DNA of 64,000 nt from Sipunculus nudus. Lineage: Eukaryota > Annelida > Sipuncula > Golfingiida > Sipunculidae. Of the stretch, positions 1 through 12,339 are shown one piece after another. The translations under genes and the position numbers were made by a program. Below the pieces are notes generated by a model, which made no database searches, was not told the origin of the DNA, and was given only the letters and a program-made list of their open reading frames with translations. Position 1 is the stretch's first letter; the number at the start of each line of letters is the position of its first letter. The stretch spans positions 19,097,576 to 19,161,575 of the forward strand of contig CM049309.1 in assembly GCA_026874595.1 (NCBI GenBank), written 5' to 3'.

Positions 1-925
1 AAAAAAAGGAAGGACAAGAGGATCACTGTCAGATGCTTCGCCGTAGTCTATATATTACACAGACATCATTAAATACCCAATCAGGTTAGCTTTGGAGAGA
101 CTCTGGAGGATTATCATCGCTGCTGTAACAGAGACAGCACTGTTTCGAGCTCTCTCTTTGTTCGTAGGTTAGTGTTTCTGTCTGTATACTAGATTATGAA
201 TGATTGATTATTGTGTCTGCATCAGAGAAGCTCAATTCTTCCATCACTAAGCCTGGCAATATCTGTTTATTGCTGCTTCAATGAATCTATAAAGACCTGC
301 AGATAAGGGTTACATTTCAATATTTCTGCAGCATTATCAAAAGTTATACAAAAATTGTGTTCAGATAGACTTGCATAAACTCCGATCTAACTTTAAAGCC
401 AACTTTAGTTATACCAGAAACAAGCAATTAAAGTCATGATTGGCCTCTGTTATGAGGTCACCTGAGATAAATATCTTCCCAAGTTGTCAGCATATCATGA
501 AAGAACCAGCAGTGTAAAAGTTAGAAATTACATAGACTGTCTTCTCCAAAAGTAGTTTACAAATATAAAACTGTCAAAGTATATTCCAATTTATATCATC
601 ATTTTTATTTGTCTTTATGCTGATAACACAACAACAGCTGAGTTTTTCCCAATACTTTTTTTCAGTATTTTGTACAGAGTACTTCCAGTATTTCATAGCT
701 GGGCTTTATCAGCATTTTTATTGCATGAAAAGAATTCATTCAATTTTATATATTTTTTAGTTTGTTCCAATTTATTATATGATTGCTTTTTCACTGTCAA
801 AAGCAATACAGATTCCTGTATGAACGTTATTTTAAGGCATTATTTTAAGTGCCTTATCTAATCTTATCTCAATTTTAATTGAGATCAATTAGGAGAATTA
901 ATTAATTATAGGTATGCCCGGTAAT
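1..925. other. Single-copy AT-rich sequence, no gene seen
   Basis: I see no exon with splice signals, no tandem array and no terminal repeats here. The only open stretch of note (670-861) is AT-rich and has no coding-like composition. Confidence 0.5.
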
Positions 926-1337
926 TCTTGAGGTATTGTGAATAGCAGGTCAGTCACCTTTGTAATATGGACATATCTCTATTATAGACATATCTCCATA
1001 CTGTTCCATGGACACCTCTCTCTATACAGACACATCTCCATAATGGACACTTGAAGTGGTATTGTGAGTAGCATATCAGTAAACTTTTAAATATGGACAC
1101 CTGTCTATATCAGACACATCTCCATAATGGACACTTGGGGTAGTCTCGTAATAAGCAGGTCACTAACCTTGTATTATGGATACCTGTTTATTACAGACTC
1201 ATCTTCATTATGGACACTTGGGGTAGTCTTGTGAACAGTAGAGTTAGGGGCAAGGATTCTCTGTTAATATGTGTACCTCTGTTTTATAGACAGACTATAA
1301 GGCCCTGCTCATATCTGTAATCTGGAGGTTTTACTGT
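926..1337. repeat. Degenerate ~84-bp tandem repeat, about four units
   Basis: Phrases such as TCTCCATAATGGACACTTG recur at about 1050, 1134 and 1217, giving a period of 83-84 bp. A first unit near 927 is lengthened by about 39 bp through an internal partial duplication. The block closes with GGAGGTTTTACTGTACT. Units differ at many positions, so the array is old. No coding capacity is apparent. Confidence 0.7.
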
Positions 1338-1867
1338 ACTCTTAAATTTTAAGAACATTTCAAGTGCATTTGCTTCTTCTTCTATGCCTCCGAGCTTGAC
1401 CGTAATGGGATGGAGTGAAAAGGTATGTGTTTGTAATATTTTAAAATATATGAATATCTGCAATGACTTTTGAGTGTATGTACTTTACTCATATATCTCA
1501 TTCACCTAAAAAAGTAACTTAATCGCCATTATAAAACAGATGTGCTTTGAATAAGGGGTTTCTCTGACTCACAGAGGAAAATAACATTAGCTATCATAGG
1601 ATATTTTTTTTCTATTAGATTGGCAAAAAAATTATGTGAATGACACATAAAAAGATTTATTGTGTGATAAATTTATGGCCCTGTGTTACAGTTATGAGCA
1701 CAGATAGAGGCATCAGAGATGCTTCATTTGGTTAGATGGTCTGCTGTGTGTGACCTCAATATCTCTGTATAAAGACGATAAGGAAGAAGAAGTTTCATGC
1801 ACAAAAACAGACCGCGCATGCATTCTCACCTACTCTCGTCGCTTTCCTTTGATGTGCCGATGTCATC
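1338..1867. other. Single-copy sequence, nothing recognised
   Basis: AT-rich sequence without repeats, exon signals or terminal motifs that I can support. Confidence 0.5.
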
Positions 1868-2558
1868 CATCTGAAGTCTGTCTACGCTGTCATCTCTAAC
1901 CGCTCCACTTGGCTCTCAACCTGAAAAGCCGGAAACGGTATAAAGTCACCATCAAAGCCAAACGTAACACTTGCCCCGGTAAAATCAATTGGACAGCTGG
2001 GGCTCCCTACACCCTCAAACAGACACAGTCAATGCAACTGTCATAACCAACCTAGAAGATCAGCTTTCATAAGAGGATTTTTTAAACGCCAGATCTATAT
2101 CCACACCACTCTGATCAGCTCATCAGTGTTTAATGAGACAGAAATGGAATTCAGTTCCCACACCACACAGAAAGATCACATACTCTGGCCACTGCTGCTC
2201 CAATAAAGGGATAATAAATATAAACACCTAAACAGGTGTACAAACTGAAAGCTTAGATAGATTCATGTACTATAATCTGGGCCATATTCTCTTCCCGTAA
2301 GACATGTTTCTGGTGCTTTTTGATCAGACATTCTTGGCACTAAGGAACACAAAGACTCACACAGACTTTGCTAAAATCAATACCTAAACGGACTGCCAAA
2401 GTGTGCTCAGACACAATAATTTTTATACCACTACGACTAACTAGACAGTTCAGACGGTTTTGTCCCACAGCACCGCGGAGGCCAGCTTTATCAGCTACTG
2501 CAATGATGCGGCTCAAGATGTCACAGCGACATGCCACTCGACAATAAACAGCTCGTAA
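1868..2558 (+). pseudogene. Possible decayed exons of an extracellular-type protein
   Basis: Base composition rises in GC and short coding-like pieces appear in different frames. From 1900 to 2048 one frame reads ...LKSRKRYKVTIKAK..., which recalls the end of a fibronectin type III domain (hydrophobic-Tyr-x-Val-x-Ile-x-Ala). From 1926 to 2206 a second frame is almost free of stops. From 2445 to 2558 a third gives ...FISYCNDAAQDVTATC.... No single frame spans the region and stops interrupt each piece. If this is a gene it is a relic; a chance GC-rich stretch is the alternative. I cannot name the family. Confidence 0.25.
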
Positions 2559-2820
2559 TTTCGGGTTTCTTTCCTCCTATTTGCCGTTACTGTCCTTCAT
2601 GTGTATTTTCGAGACCTAAGGCATGGGTCTATCATGGCCCTCTGAATCTACTTGATAATTATGATTTAGTGATGTTAATGTTCACACTGATGAAGAAACA
2701 CCACTTGAATACTGATGACCTACGCAGTAGCAACAAGCATGGCCCCACCGAGTGCTATTTAGTTAATAGTAAATATCTTGAAATAGGATTAAGATGGCTT
2801 TCTTTTTTCTAAGAATTCTA

Positions 2821-3460
2821 CTTAAAGACTGTATGATGATGATGATAATGATAATTACACCAGTAAACCAATTTAATGCAAAAAAATTAAATTCCCATCC
2901 ATTTTCTAAAACATTTAGGAAATGGAGGAAACAGAAAAAAAAATTGTAACTTTTTTTGGCTAATATATTTATTGATGATGATGGTGATGACAGGCAGAGA
3001 AATTTAAAGCAAGAACAGTAGATGATGTAAAATAAACTGGCTGCTGAAACAGTTCAGATCATCAAATGGCAATGATGATGAGGATGATGATGATGATAAT
3101 GAAGATAATGAGAGAAGACAGTGACTCCAAATATGACTAAAAAGCATGAAAAGACAGAACAGAATTTAATATTCCCAACTTTAACCCAGCATGTTTAATG
3201 GCAGGATGTACTGGAGATAAAAAAAAATATTAATGTCTTTTTTATGGTAACTTGAGTAAAGGTGGCTATAAGAATGATGATGCTGATTATGATGGTAACA
3301 AGGCAGTGATCAATCATACTATGGTTATAGAAAATGAAATAAAGAAAAAGTCAAAATCTTTTTTATACCCATCCTTAAGGAAATACTGCAGATAGTGAAT
3401 ACTGAACTTGTTTTGGTTACAATGACAGTAAGATGATGAAAGTGATTATGGTGATAAATC
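2821..3460. repeat. Scattered GAT/ATG-rich microsatellite sequence
   Basis: Short runs of GATGAT/GATAAT occur at about 2832-2851, 2974-2992 and 3068-3110, and more thinly to about 3460, embedded in AT-rich single-copy DNA. This is low-complexity sequence with no gene signal. Confidence 0.6.
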
Positions 3461-3939
3461 ATAAAGTGTGATAAGAAAATGGTGGAGTCCCATTCCAGAA
3501 ATAGTGTATTCAGAAAAGTGGCTGTAAAATACTTTAATTATTCTATTCTTAATGGAGGTAATTACATTAGGATAAGAACAGTGGTTTTAAATTATAATTG
3601 ACTACAGAAAACCATGGGATGCCAGTAGAAGACAGAGTGACATGCCAGATTTTAATCAATTGTTTCCAAGTTTTACAAAACCCATTATCCTTATTGCAAT
3701 ATAATGACCTCATTGTGTGTTAAACATGGGCATAAAATAATGGAGGAAAAATGAAAATGCAATACAAACTGATCCCTTATAATGCAGCAACAGGGGACAC
3801 AAACTGATCCCTATAATCCTAGGACAGGAAAGGCTGATTAGGATGCAGTGATGTCTCGAGAAATTAAAACATTTCAGTGTTAAGTGCACTAGTATTGTTT
3901 ACACAATTTACAAATCATTACATCTAAATGTAAAAAATT
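3461..3939. other. Single-copy sequence before the minisatellite
   Basis: Nothing recognised. A phrase close to GGGACACAAACTGATCCCT appears once and is partly repeated just upstream (about 3770-3812), a small local duplication. Confidence 0.4.
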
Positions 3940-6900
3940 GTCAATGAGAAGAAGGGTACACCCTTACAGACAATAAGAAGACATACACCCTCACTCTCAG
4001 TGAGAAGACAGGTACACCCTCACAGTCAGTGAGAGGACAGGTACATCCTCACTATCAGTAAGAGGACAGGTAAACCCTCACAGTCAATGAGAGGACAGGT
4101 ACACCCTCACAGTCAGTGAGAAGACAGGTATGCCCTCACAGTCAGTGAGAGGACAGGTAAACCCTCACAGTCAGTGAGAGGACAGGTACATCCTCACTAT
4201 CAGTAAGAGGACAGGTAAACCCTCACAGTCAATGAGAGGACAGGTACACCCTCACAGTCAGTGAGAGGACAGGTACATCGTCACTATCAGTAAGAGGACA
4301 GGTAAACCCTAACAGTCAGTGAGAGGACAGGTACATCTTCACAGTCAGTGAGAAGACAGGTACATCCATACTGTCACAAAGAAGACAGGAACATCCTCAC
4401 CGAGAGAAGAGAGGGACACCCTGACAGTCAACGAGAATACAAGTACATCCTGACAGTCAGTGAGAATACAAGTATACCCTTACAGTCAGTGAGTTGACAG
4501 GTACACCCTTACAGTCAGTGAGAAGACAGGTACATCCTTACTGTCACAAAGAAGACAGGAACATCCTCACAGAGAGAAGAGAGGGACACCCTGACAGTCA
4601 ACGAGAATACAAGTACATCCTGACAGTCAGTGAGAATACAAGTATACCCTCACTGTCAGTGAAAAGACAGGTATGCCCTCAAAGTCAGTGAGAAGATAGG
4701 TAAACCCTCACAGTCAGTGAGAAGACAGGTACACCATCACAGTCAGTAAGAGGACAGGTACACCCTCACAGTCAGTGAGAAGACAGGTACATCCTCACTG
4801 TCAGTGAAAAGACAGGTACATCCTTACTGTCACAAAGAAGACAGGAACATCCTCACACCCTGACAGTCGACGAGAATACAAGTACATCCTGACAGTCAGT
4901 GAGAATACAAGTATACCCTTGCAGTCAGTGAGTTGACAGGTACATCCTCACTGTCAGTGAGAGGACAGGTACACCCTTACAGTCAGTGAGAGGACAGGTA
5001 TATCCTCACAGACAGTGAGAGGACAGGTAAACCCTCACAGTCAGTGAGAGGACAGGTAAATCTTCACAGTCAGTGAGAAGACAGGTACATCCTAACAGTG
5101 AGTGAGAGGACAGGTACATCCTCACAGTCAGTGAGACGACAGGTACATCCTCACTGTCAGTCAGAGGACAGATACACCTTCACAGTCAGTGAGAAGACAG
5201 GTACACCATCACAGTCAATGAGAGGACAAGTACACCATCACAGTCAATGAGAGGACAGGTACATCCTCACAGTCAATGAGAGGACAGGTACACCCTTACA
5301 GTCAGTGAGAAGATAGGTACACCCTAACAGTCAGTGATAGGGCAGGTACACCTTCACAGTCAGTGAGAGGACAGGTACACCTTCACAGTCAGTGAGGAAC
5401 AGTTACACCCTCACAGTCAGTGAGAAGACAGGTACATCCTCACAGTCAGTGAGAGGACAGGTACACCTTCACAGTCAGTGAGAAGACAGGTACACCTTCA
5501 CAGTCAGTGAGAAACAGGTACACCCTCACAGTCAGTGAGAGGACAGGTACATCCTCACAGTCAGTGAGAGGACAGGAACACCTTCACGGTCAGTGAGATG
5601 ACAGGTACACCTTCACAGTCAGTGAGAAACAGGTACACCTCACAGTCAGTGAGAGGACAGGTACACCCTCAAAGTTAGTGAGAGGACAGGTACACCTTTA
5701 CAGTCGGTGAGAGGACAGGTACACCTTCACAGTCAGTGAGAAACAGGTACACCCTCACAGTCAGTGAGAGGACAGGTACACCCTCAAAGTCAGTGAGAGG
5801 ACAGGTACACCTTCACAGTCAGTGAGAGGACAGGTACACCTTCACAGTCAGTGAGAAACAGGTACACCCTCACAGTCAGTGAGAGGACAGGTACACCCTT
5901 ACATTCAGTGAGAAGATAGGTTCACCCTAATAGTCAGTGATAGGGCAGGTACACCTTCACAGTCAGTGAGATGACAGGTACACCTTCACAGTCAGTGAGA
6001 AACAGTAACACCCTCACAGTCAGTGAGAGGACAGGTACATCCTCACAGTCAGTGAGAGGACAGGTAAACCTTCACAGTCAGTGAGAAACAGGTACACCCT
6101 CAGAGTCAGTGAGAGGACAGGTACACCTTCACAGTCAGTGAGAGGAGAGGTACATCCTCACAGTCAGTGAGTGGACAGGTACATCCTCACAGTCAGTGAG
6201 AGGACAGGTACACATTCACAGTCAGTTAGAAACAGGTACACCCTCACAGTCAGTGAGAGGACAGGTACACCCTCACAGTCAGTTAGAGGACAGGTACACC
6301 CTCACAGTCAGTGAGAGGACAGGTACACCTTCACAGTCAGTGAGAGGAGAGGTACATCCTCACAGTCAGTGAGTGGACAGGTACATCCTCACAGTCAGTG
6401 AGAGGACAGGTACACCCTCAAAGTCAGTGAGAGGACAGGTACACCTTCACAGTCAGTGAGAGGACAGGTACACCTTCACAGTCAGTGAGGCACAGGTACA
6501 CCCTCACAGTCAGTGAGAGGACAGGTACACCCTCAAAGTCAATGAGAGGACAGGTACACCTTCACAGTCAGTGAGAGGACAGGTACACCTTCACAGTCAG
6601 TGAGAAACAGGTACACCCTCACAGTCAGTGAGAAACAGATACACCCTCACAGTCAGTGAGAGGACAGGTACACCCTCAAAGTCAATGAGAGGACAGGTAC
6701 ACCTTCACAGTCAGTGAGAAACAGGTACATCCTCACAGTCAGTGAGAGGACAGGTACACCTTCACAGTCAGTGAGAAACAGGTACACCCTCACAGTCAGT
6801 GAGAGGACAGGTACACCCTCACAGTCAGTTAGAGGACAGGTACACCCTCACAGTCAGTGAGAGGACAGGTACACCTTCACAGTCAGTGAGAGGAGAGGTA

Positions 6901-9497
6901 CATCCTCACAGTCAGTGAGTGGACAGGTACATCCTCACAGTCAGTGAGAGGACAGGTACACCCTCAAAGTCAGTGAGAGGACAGGTACACCTTCACAGTC
7001 AGTGAGAGGACAGGTACACCTTCACAGTCAGTAAGAGGACAGGTACACCTTCACAGTCAGTGAGAAACAGGTACACGCTCACAGTCAGTGAGAGAACAGG
7101 TACACCCTCAAAGTCAGTGAGAGGACAGGTACACCTTCACAGTCAGTGAGAGGACAGGTACACCTTCACAGTCAGTGAGAAACAGGTACACCCTCACAGT
7201 CAGTGAGAGGACAGGTACACCCTCACAGTCAGTGAGAGGACAGGTACATCCTCACTGTCAGTGAGAAGACAGGTACATCCATACTGTCACAAAGAAGACA
7301 GGAACATCCTCACAAAGGGAAAAGGGACACCCCGACAGTCAACGAGAATATAAGTACACCCTGACAGACAGTGAGAATACAAGTATACCCTGACAGTCAG
7401 TGAGAAACAAGTACACCCTCACAGTCAGTGAGAGGACAGGTACACCCTCATAGTCAGTGAGAGGACAGGTACACCTTCACAGTCAGTGAGAGGACAGGTA
7501 CACCTTCACAGTCAGTGAGAAACAGGTACACCCTCACAGTCAGTGAGAGGACAGGTACACCCTCACAGTCAGTGAGAGGACAGGTACATCCTCACTGTCA
7601 GTGAGAAGACAGGTACATCCATACTGTCACAAAGAAGACAGGAACATCCTCACAGAGAGAAAAGGGACACCCCGACAGTCAACGAGAATATAAGTACACC
7701 CTGACAGACAGTGAGAACACAAGTATACCCTGACAGTCAGTGAGAAGACAGGTATGCACTCACAGTCAGTGAGAGGACAGGTTAACCCTCACAGTCAATG
7801 AGAGGACAGGTACATCCTCACAGTCAATGAGAGGACAGGTACATCCTCACAGTCAATGAGAGGACAGGTACATCCTCACAGTCAATGAGAGGACAGGTAC
7901 ATCCTAACTGTCAGACAGAGGACAGGTACACCCTCACAGTCAGTAAAAGATCAGTTACAACTTCACAGTCAATGAGAGGTCAGGTACACCCTCACAGTCA
8001 GTGAGAAGACAGGTACATCTTCACCATCAAAGAGAGGACAGCAACATCCTCACATTCAATGAGAGGACAGGTACATCCTCACAGTCAGTGAGAAGACAGG
8101 TACATCCTCACAGTCAGTGAGAAGACAGGTTCATACTCACAGTCAGTGAGAAGACAGGTTAACCCTCACAGTCAGTGAGAAGACAGGTACATCTTCACAT
8201 TCAATAAGAGTACAGGTACACCCTCACAGTCAATGAGAGGACAGGTACATCCTCACAGTCAATGAGAGGACAGGTACATCCTCACAGTCAGTGAGAAGAC
8301 AGGTACATCCTCACAGTCAGTGAGAAGACAGGTTCATACTCACAGTCAGTGAGAAGACAGGTTAACCCTCACAGTCAGTGAGAAGACAGGTACATCTTCA
8401 CATTCAATGAGAGTACAGGTACACCCTCACAGTCAATGAGAGGACAGGTACATCCTCACAGTCAATGAGAGGACAGGTACACCCTCACAGTCAATGAGAG
8501 GACAGGTACGTCCTCACAGTCAATGAGAGGACAGGTACATCCTCACAGTCAGTGAATGAACAGGTACATCCTCACAGTCAATGAGAGGACAGGTACACGG
8601 TCACAGTCAATGAGAGGATAGGTACACCCTCACAGTCAATGAGATGACAGGTACACCTTCACAGTCAGTGAGAGGACCGCTATATCCTCAAAGTGAGTGA
8701 GAAGACAGGTCAACCCTCACAGTCAGTGAGAATACAGGTACACCCTCACAGTCAGTGAGAGGACAGGTACATCCTCACAGTCAGTGAGAGGACAGGTACA
8801 CCTTCACAGTCAGTGAGAAGACAGGTTAACCCTCACAGTCAGTGAGAGGACAGGTACACCCTCAAAGTCAATGAGAGGACAGGTACACCCTTACAGTCAG
8901 TGAGAGGACAGGTACATCCTCACAGTCAATGAGAGGACAGGTACACCCTTACAGTCAGAGGACAGGTACATCCTCACAGTCAATGAGAGGACAGGTACAC
9001 CTTCACAGTCAGTGAGAAACAGGTACATCCTCACAGTCAATGAGAGGACAGGTACTCCCTCACAGTCAATGAGAGGACAGGTACATCCTCACAGTCAATG
9101 AGAGGACAGGTACACCTTCACAGTCAGTGAGAAACAGGTACACCCACACAGTCAGTGAGAGGACAGGTACACCCTCACAGTCAGTGAGAAACAGGTACAT
9201 CCTCACAGTCAGTGAGAGGACAGGTACACCTTCACAGTCAGCGTGAGGACAGGTACAACTTCACAGTTAGTGAGAAACAGGTACACCCTCAAAGTCAGTG
9301 AGAGGACAGGTACACCTTCACAGTCAGTTAGAGAAAAGGTACATACAAGGAAGTTACACCCTAACAAGGACAGGTACACCCTCACAGTCAGTGAGAAAAC
9401 AGGTGCACCCTCATAGTCAATGAGAGGACAGGTACACCCTCACAGTCAGTCAGAAGACAGATTCACCCCCTCAGTCAGTGAGAGAACAGGTAACCTT
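3940..9497. repeat. 5.6-kb minisatellite with a 29-bp unit, about 190 copies
   Basis: The array is built from the unit ACAGTCAGTGAGAGGACAGG plus TACACCCTC. A 28-bp variant has GAGAAACAGG in place of GAGAGGACAGG. Each unit contains CTCAC-AGTCA-GTGAG, a 5-bp inverted repeat, and the variant TCACTGTCAGTGA is fully palindromic. Variants are arranged in higher-order blocks. A divergent block containing CTGTCACAAAGAAGACAGG recurs near 4371, 4541, 4827, 7284 and 7624. The last two lie in ~340-bp duplicated segments. A 546-bp spacing links 6281 with 6827, and a ~204-bp spacing links about 8128 with 8332. Because 29 is not a multiple of three the array cannot encode a regular peptide repeat; short open frames in it are incidental. 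Confidence 0.97.
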
Positions 9498-10089
9498 TAC
9501 TCATCACTCCTGAATAAGCTCACCAATAAACAGAAAGATATGTCCACTTGGTAGGAATATACATGAGCAGATATTATATCACTAACCTGATTCAAGTGAT
9601 GTAACTGTTAGAGGGTGAATTTTCTGGATGAATACATCTGACAGACATCTGATATGAAGACAGGCTGATAAAACCTCCACATGGGTAATACACAAGTTTC
9701 AATAAAGTCCCCATGTCAGCTACTTCACAAGACATGGTAGTCAGTGTTTACCAGCTTTGCTACAGACTCACACAGAAGAGGCATCTGGCTGGCCAGAAAC
9801 TTATGACAGATGAGGCAATAAGACACATAAACTCCCGATGGTTCAACAATCAGAGATGCCTACATATGATTTATTACTTAAATATTCCAAACGTGGGACC
9901 TCACAATCCATAATCCTGGCAGCCATCTTCCTGCATCAGTTGTCATCAAGATCACTGTGGCTAAATACCATCAGAATGTATACTTCATATTTTTTCCTAC
10001 ACACAGGACTTAAGGTCCCTGTATGACAGTAAGACAAGGGCTGTGCTTATGACAGGCATAGTTCTTAAAACACATAAGATAAACAATTA
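9498..10089. other. Single-copy sequence with a short open frame
   Basis: A 66-codon open frame starts at the ATG at 9713 and runs to 9913 on the plus strand. Its composition is not clearly coding and it has no homology that I recognise. Otherwise nothing is seen. Confidence 0.3.
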
Positions 10090-10445
10090 TCTCCACCAAA
10101 AGAGTATGCTTTCATCCCTGTTAGTGTGTGTTTGTTTGTGTAACTCACACTATCATGAATAGAATCTCATGAAATTTTCAGGGAATTTTAGAAACAGGCC
10201 AATGAAGAATCAACTATAGATTGTGGGATGGATCTGGCACATGATCCACATTCAGGAACAGCATTGAGGAATATTCACAAATGTACATTTACTTATGCAC
10301 AAATGAACCTGTGAATAAGTGAATGCGAACAGGATTTTCGTGCATCCCAAAACAGGGACACCCCCCCCCCCCCCACACACACACATGGCAAAAGCTAGCA
10401 TATCTTAGAATTCAGGTTTCTAGTTAAATTATACATTGGCTCATT
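10090..10445 (+). mobile_element. Copy 1 of a dispersed short repeat related to 37478-37790
   Basis: The segment from GTGTGTTTGTTTGTG through AATCTCATGAAATTTTCA, TATTCACAAATGTACATT and on to GGTTTCTAGTTAAATTATAC matches 37500-37785 in the same order and orientation. This repeat type (GT-rich start, 'CATGAAATTTTCA' core) is widespread in invertebrate genomes. It contains no open frame. The copy is interrupted by a C14(AC)n microsatellite at 10361-10385. Confidence 0.65.
10361..10385. repeat. C14 followed by (AC)n microsatellite
   Basis: Homopolymer C run joined to a short AC dinucleotide run inside the dispersed repeat. Confidence 0.9.
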
Positions 10446-11384
10446 GGCTCAGAAAAAAAACTGCCAATAAATAATACACCATTTCAGCACATACTACTTA
10501 TATCTTAAACTGCAAAGTTGCAAAAATTGTTTGTGTAGGTACTATAGATAGAATCAAAGATGCTAAACAGGAACATTATAGTAAATTTTCATGAATCCAA
10601 CTATAATTTGAAGTAGAGCATGGTCCAAAAAAATGTTATTCTATTCTACACTTTGCCACCAAACCTTCTCCACAGAAAAGATTCTCGCCATTTGCTCTGA
10701 CATCTTTCATACACTTTAGTTTACTGTGTCAGACACCGTGCCTGAGTGGTGTCTGATATTATTTCCTTGAGATACATATATATACATTACAGAAATAGTT
10801 CCTTAAAGGGATCCCTAGAAGTATGATAGAAACAATCAAAACTAAGACTTCAAACTTCTATAACATCCATCTGATACTTATTCACATAATGACCACAGTA
10901 TTTTTTACTTTCTTGCATCAATAAAATCATCAAAGAAAATCTTAATTTTATCAAACCTATGCATAGAAAACCTGGAAATCCAGGTAATCCATTTGCCTTT
11001 AGGTAAATTTTCATAATCTCCCTTACACCTTTCAAACAGATTTCAATACAAACTGAGTATTCTCATAGCACATATATTACTATTTTAATGCAGATATATC
11101 AAACATTTTGAATGTGACTGTGTCTTCAGCCTATTAATTTTATTCATCCGACAGATTCATTTGCAATCCCTTAAAACATTTTGAAACACTTGTGACTTGT
11201 GTGCAAGGGGTATTCAGAGTCATAGTACATGAATTCTCTGGAAGTCATACATATTACACAGAATCCTTGTCAATACACTCAGCAGTCCCAGAGATCTACA
11301 GAGCCTGTCCACAGCAGACATGGGTGTTCAGACACAAACCCAGAAAGACCAGCCCTGACTACACAAACAGCTTTATACTATAGG
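10446..11384. other. Single-copy sequence with one perfect hairpin
   Basis: No gene is recognised. At 10729-10756 TCAGACACC and GGTGTCTGA form a perfect 9-bp stem with a 10-nt loop. It is not a tRNA: arms and loop lengths do not fit. Overlapping open frames at 11192-11441 have no coding-like features. Confidence 0.45.
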
Positions 11385-11740
11385 AATCAACATCAACCAA
11401 GGAACGATAATGAGCTACATCTTCAATACAACATACAGTAAGATGAGAATACATAATAATGCCAGTTTGACAGAGGTCCATGGGTCATGACACTGTCCTG
11501 AACCTGACACTGTACCCCTCTACTAATGCATGATTAACCATAATTAAAACAGGTGACAGTGGGCAGCATCTTCAACACAACACACCACATCATGAAATAT
11601 ATAAATATCAAGATAGTGTAACAGACCTATGGTTCATGATGCTCAGCTGAGCATGCAACTGTATTCCTCTACATCTGCATTGGAGCCCATTTTTAACAGG
11701 AAAAGGAGTGACCAAAGATATTAAATACAACAACATTTTC
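11385..11740. repeat. Degenerate ~150-bp tandem duplication
   Basis: CATCTTCAATACAACA near 11418 and CATCTTCAACACAACA near 11567 start diverged ~150-bp units. Each carries a version of GGTCCATGGGTCATGA (11476 and 11626), the same phrase found at the left end of the Helitron-like elements at 16485, 29129 and 40511. The region may therefore be remnants of such element ends. Confidence 0.5.
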
Positions 11741-11744
11741 TACA

Positions 11745-12339
11745 ATTGTACACTCTACAAAATCCAAGGAATTACAATCAACCTATGAGGCTAAAATCCA
11801 TGAATTACAAGAAATATGATAATTCCAACAAGCAAATATCAAAGAATGACAATCAATCCAACTGTCAAAAGCCTGGAATTACACTCAATCCAATAGGCTT
11901 AAATCAAAGAATTCCAAGATTTATGATCAATCAAAAAAGCACATAGTAAAGAACTACAATCAATTCAACAGCCCAAAATCAATGAAATACAAACAATTGA
12001 ACAACTTAAATCCAAGAATAACAAGGAAATGATAAATCTGATGGGGAAATATGCAGGCATTACAATCAATCCAACAAGCAAAACAATGAATAACAATCAA
12101 ACAAACAGGCCGCATTCCAAAATTAAAAAAAATATGACCCATCCAACAAGCAAACAGAAGAGAATTACAGTCAATCCACCCAGCAAAATTCAGGAATTAC
12201 AATAAAACCAACAGGCCAATATCCAAGAATTACAAGAAATATGATCAATCCAATAGGGAAATATGCAAGAATTTTAATCAATCCAAAAGCAAAATTTCAG
12301 AAACTGTAATCAAAACAACAGGTCACAAGCCAAGAATTA
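11745..12339. repeat. Degenerate ~34-bp tandem repeat, roughly 17 units
   Basis: The idealised unit is close to AATCCAAGAATTACAATCAA followed by TCCAACAGGCAAAT. Some units carry an extra AAGAAATATGAT insertion and lengths vary. Divergence is high. The Helitron-like element at 12340 begins exactly where the array stops, so it probably inserted into or beside it. Confidence 0.75.

Noticed and set aside
4494-4691. Open frame inside the 29-bp minisatellite
   Set aside because: The 29-bp period shifts frame every unit, so a short open run is incidental.
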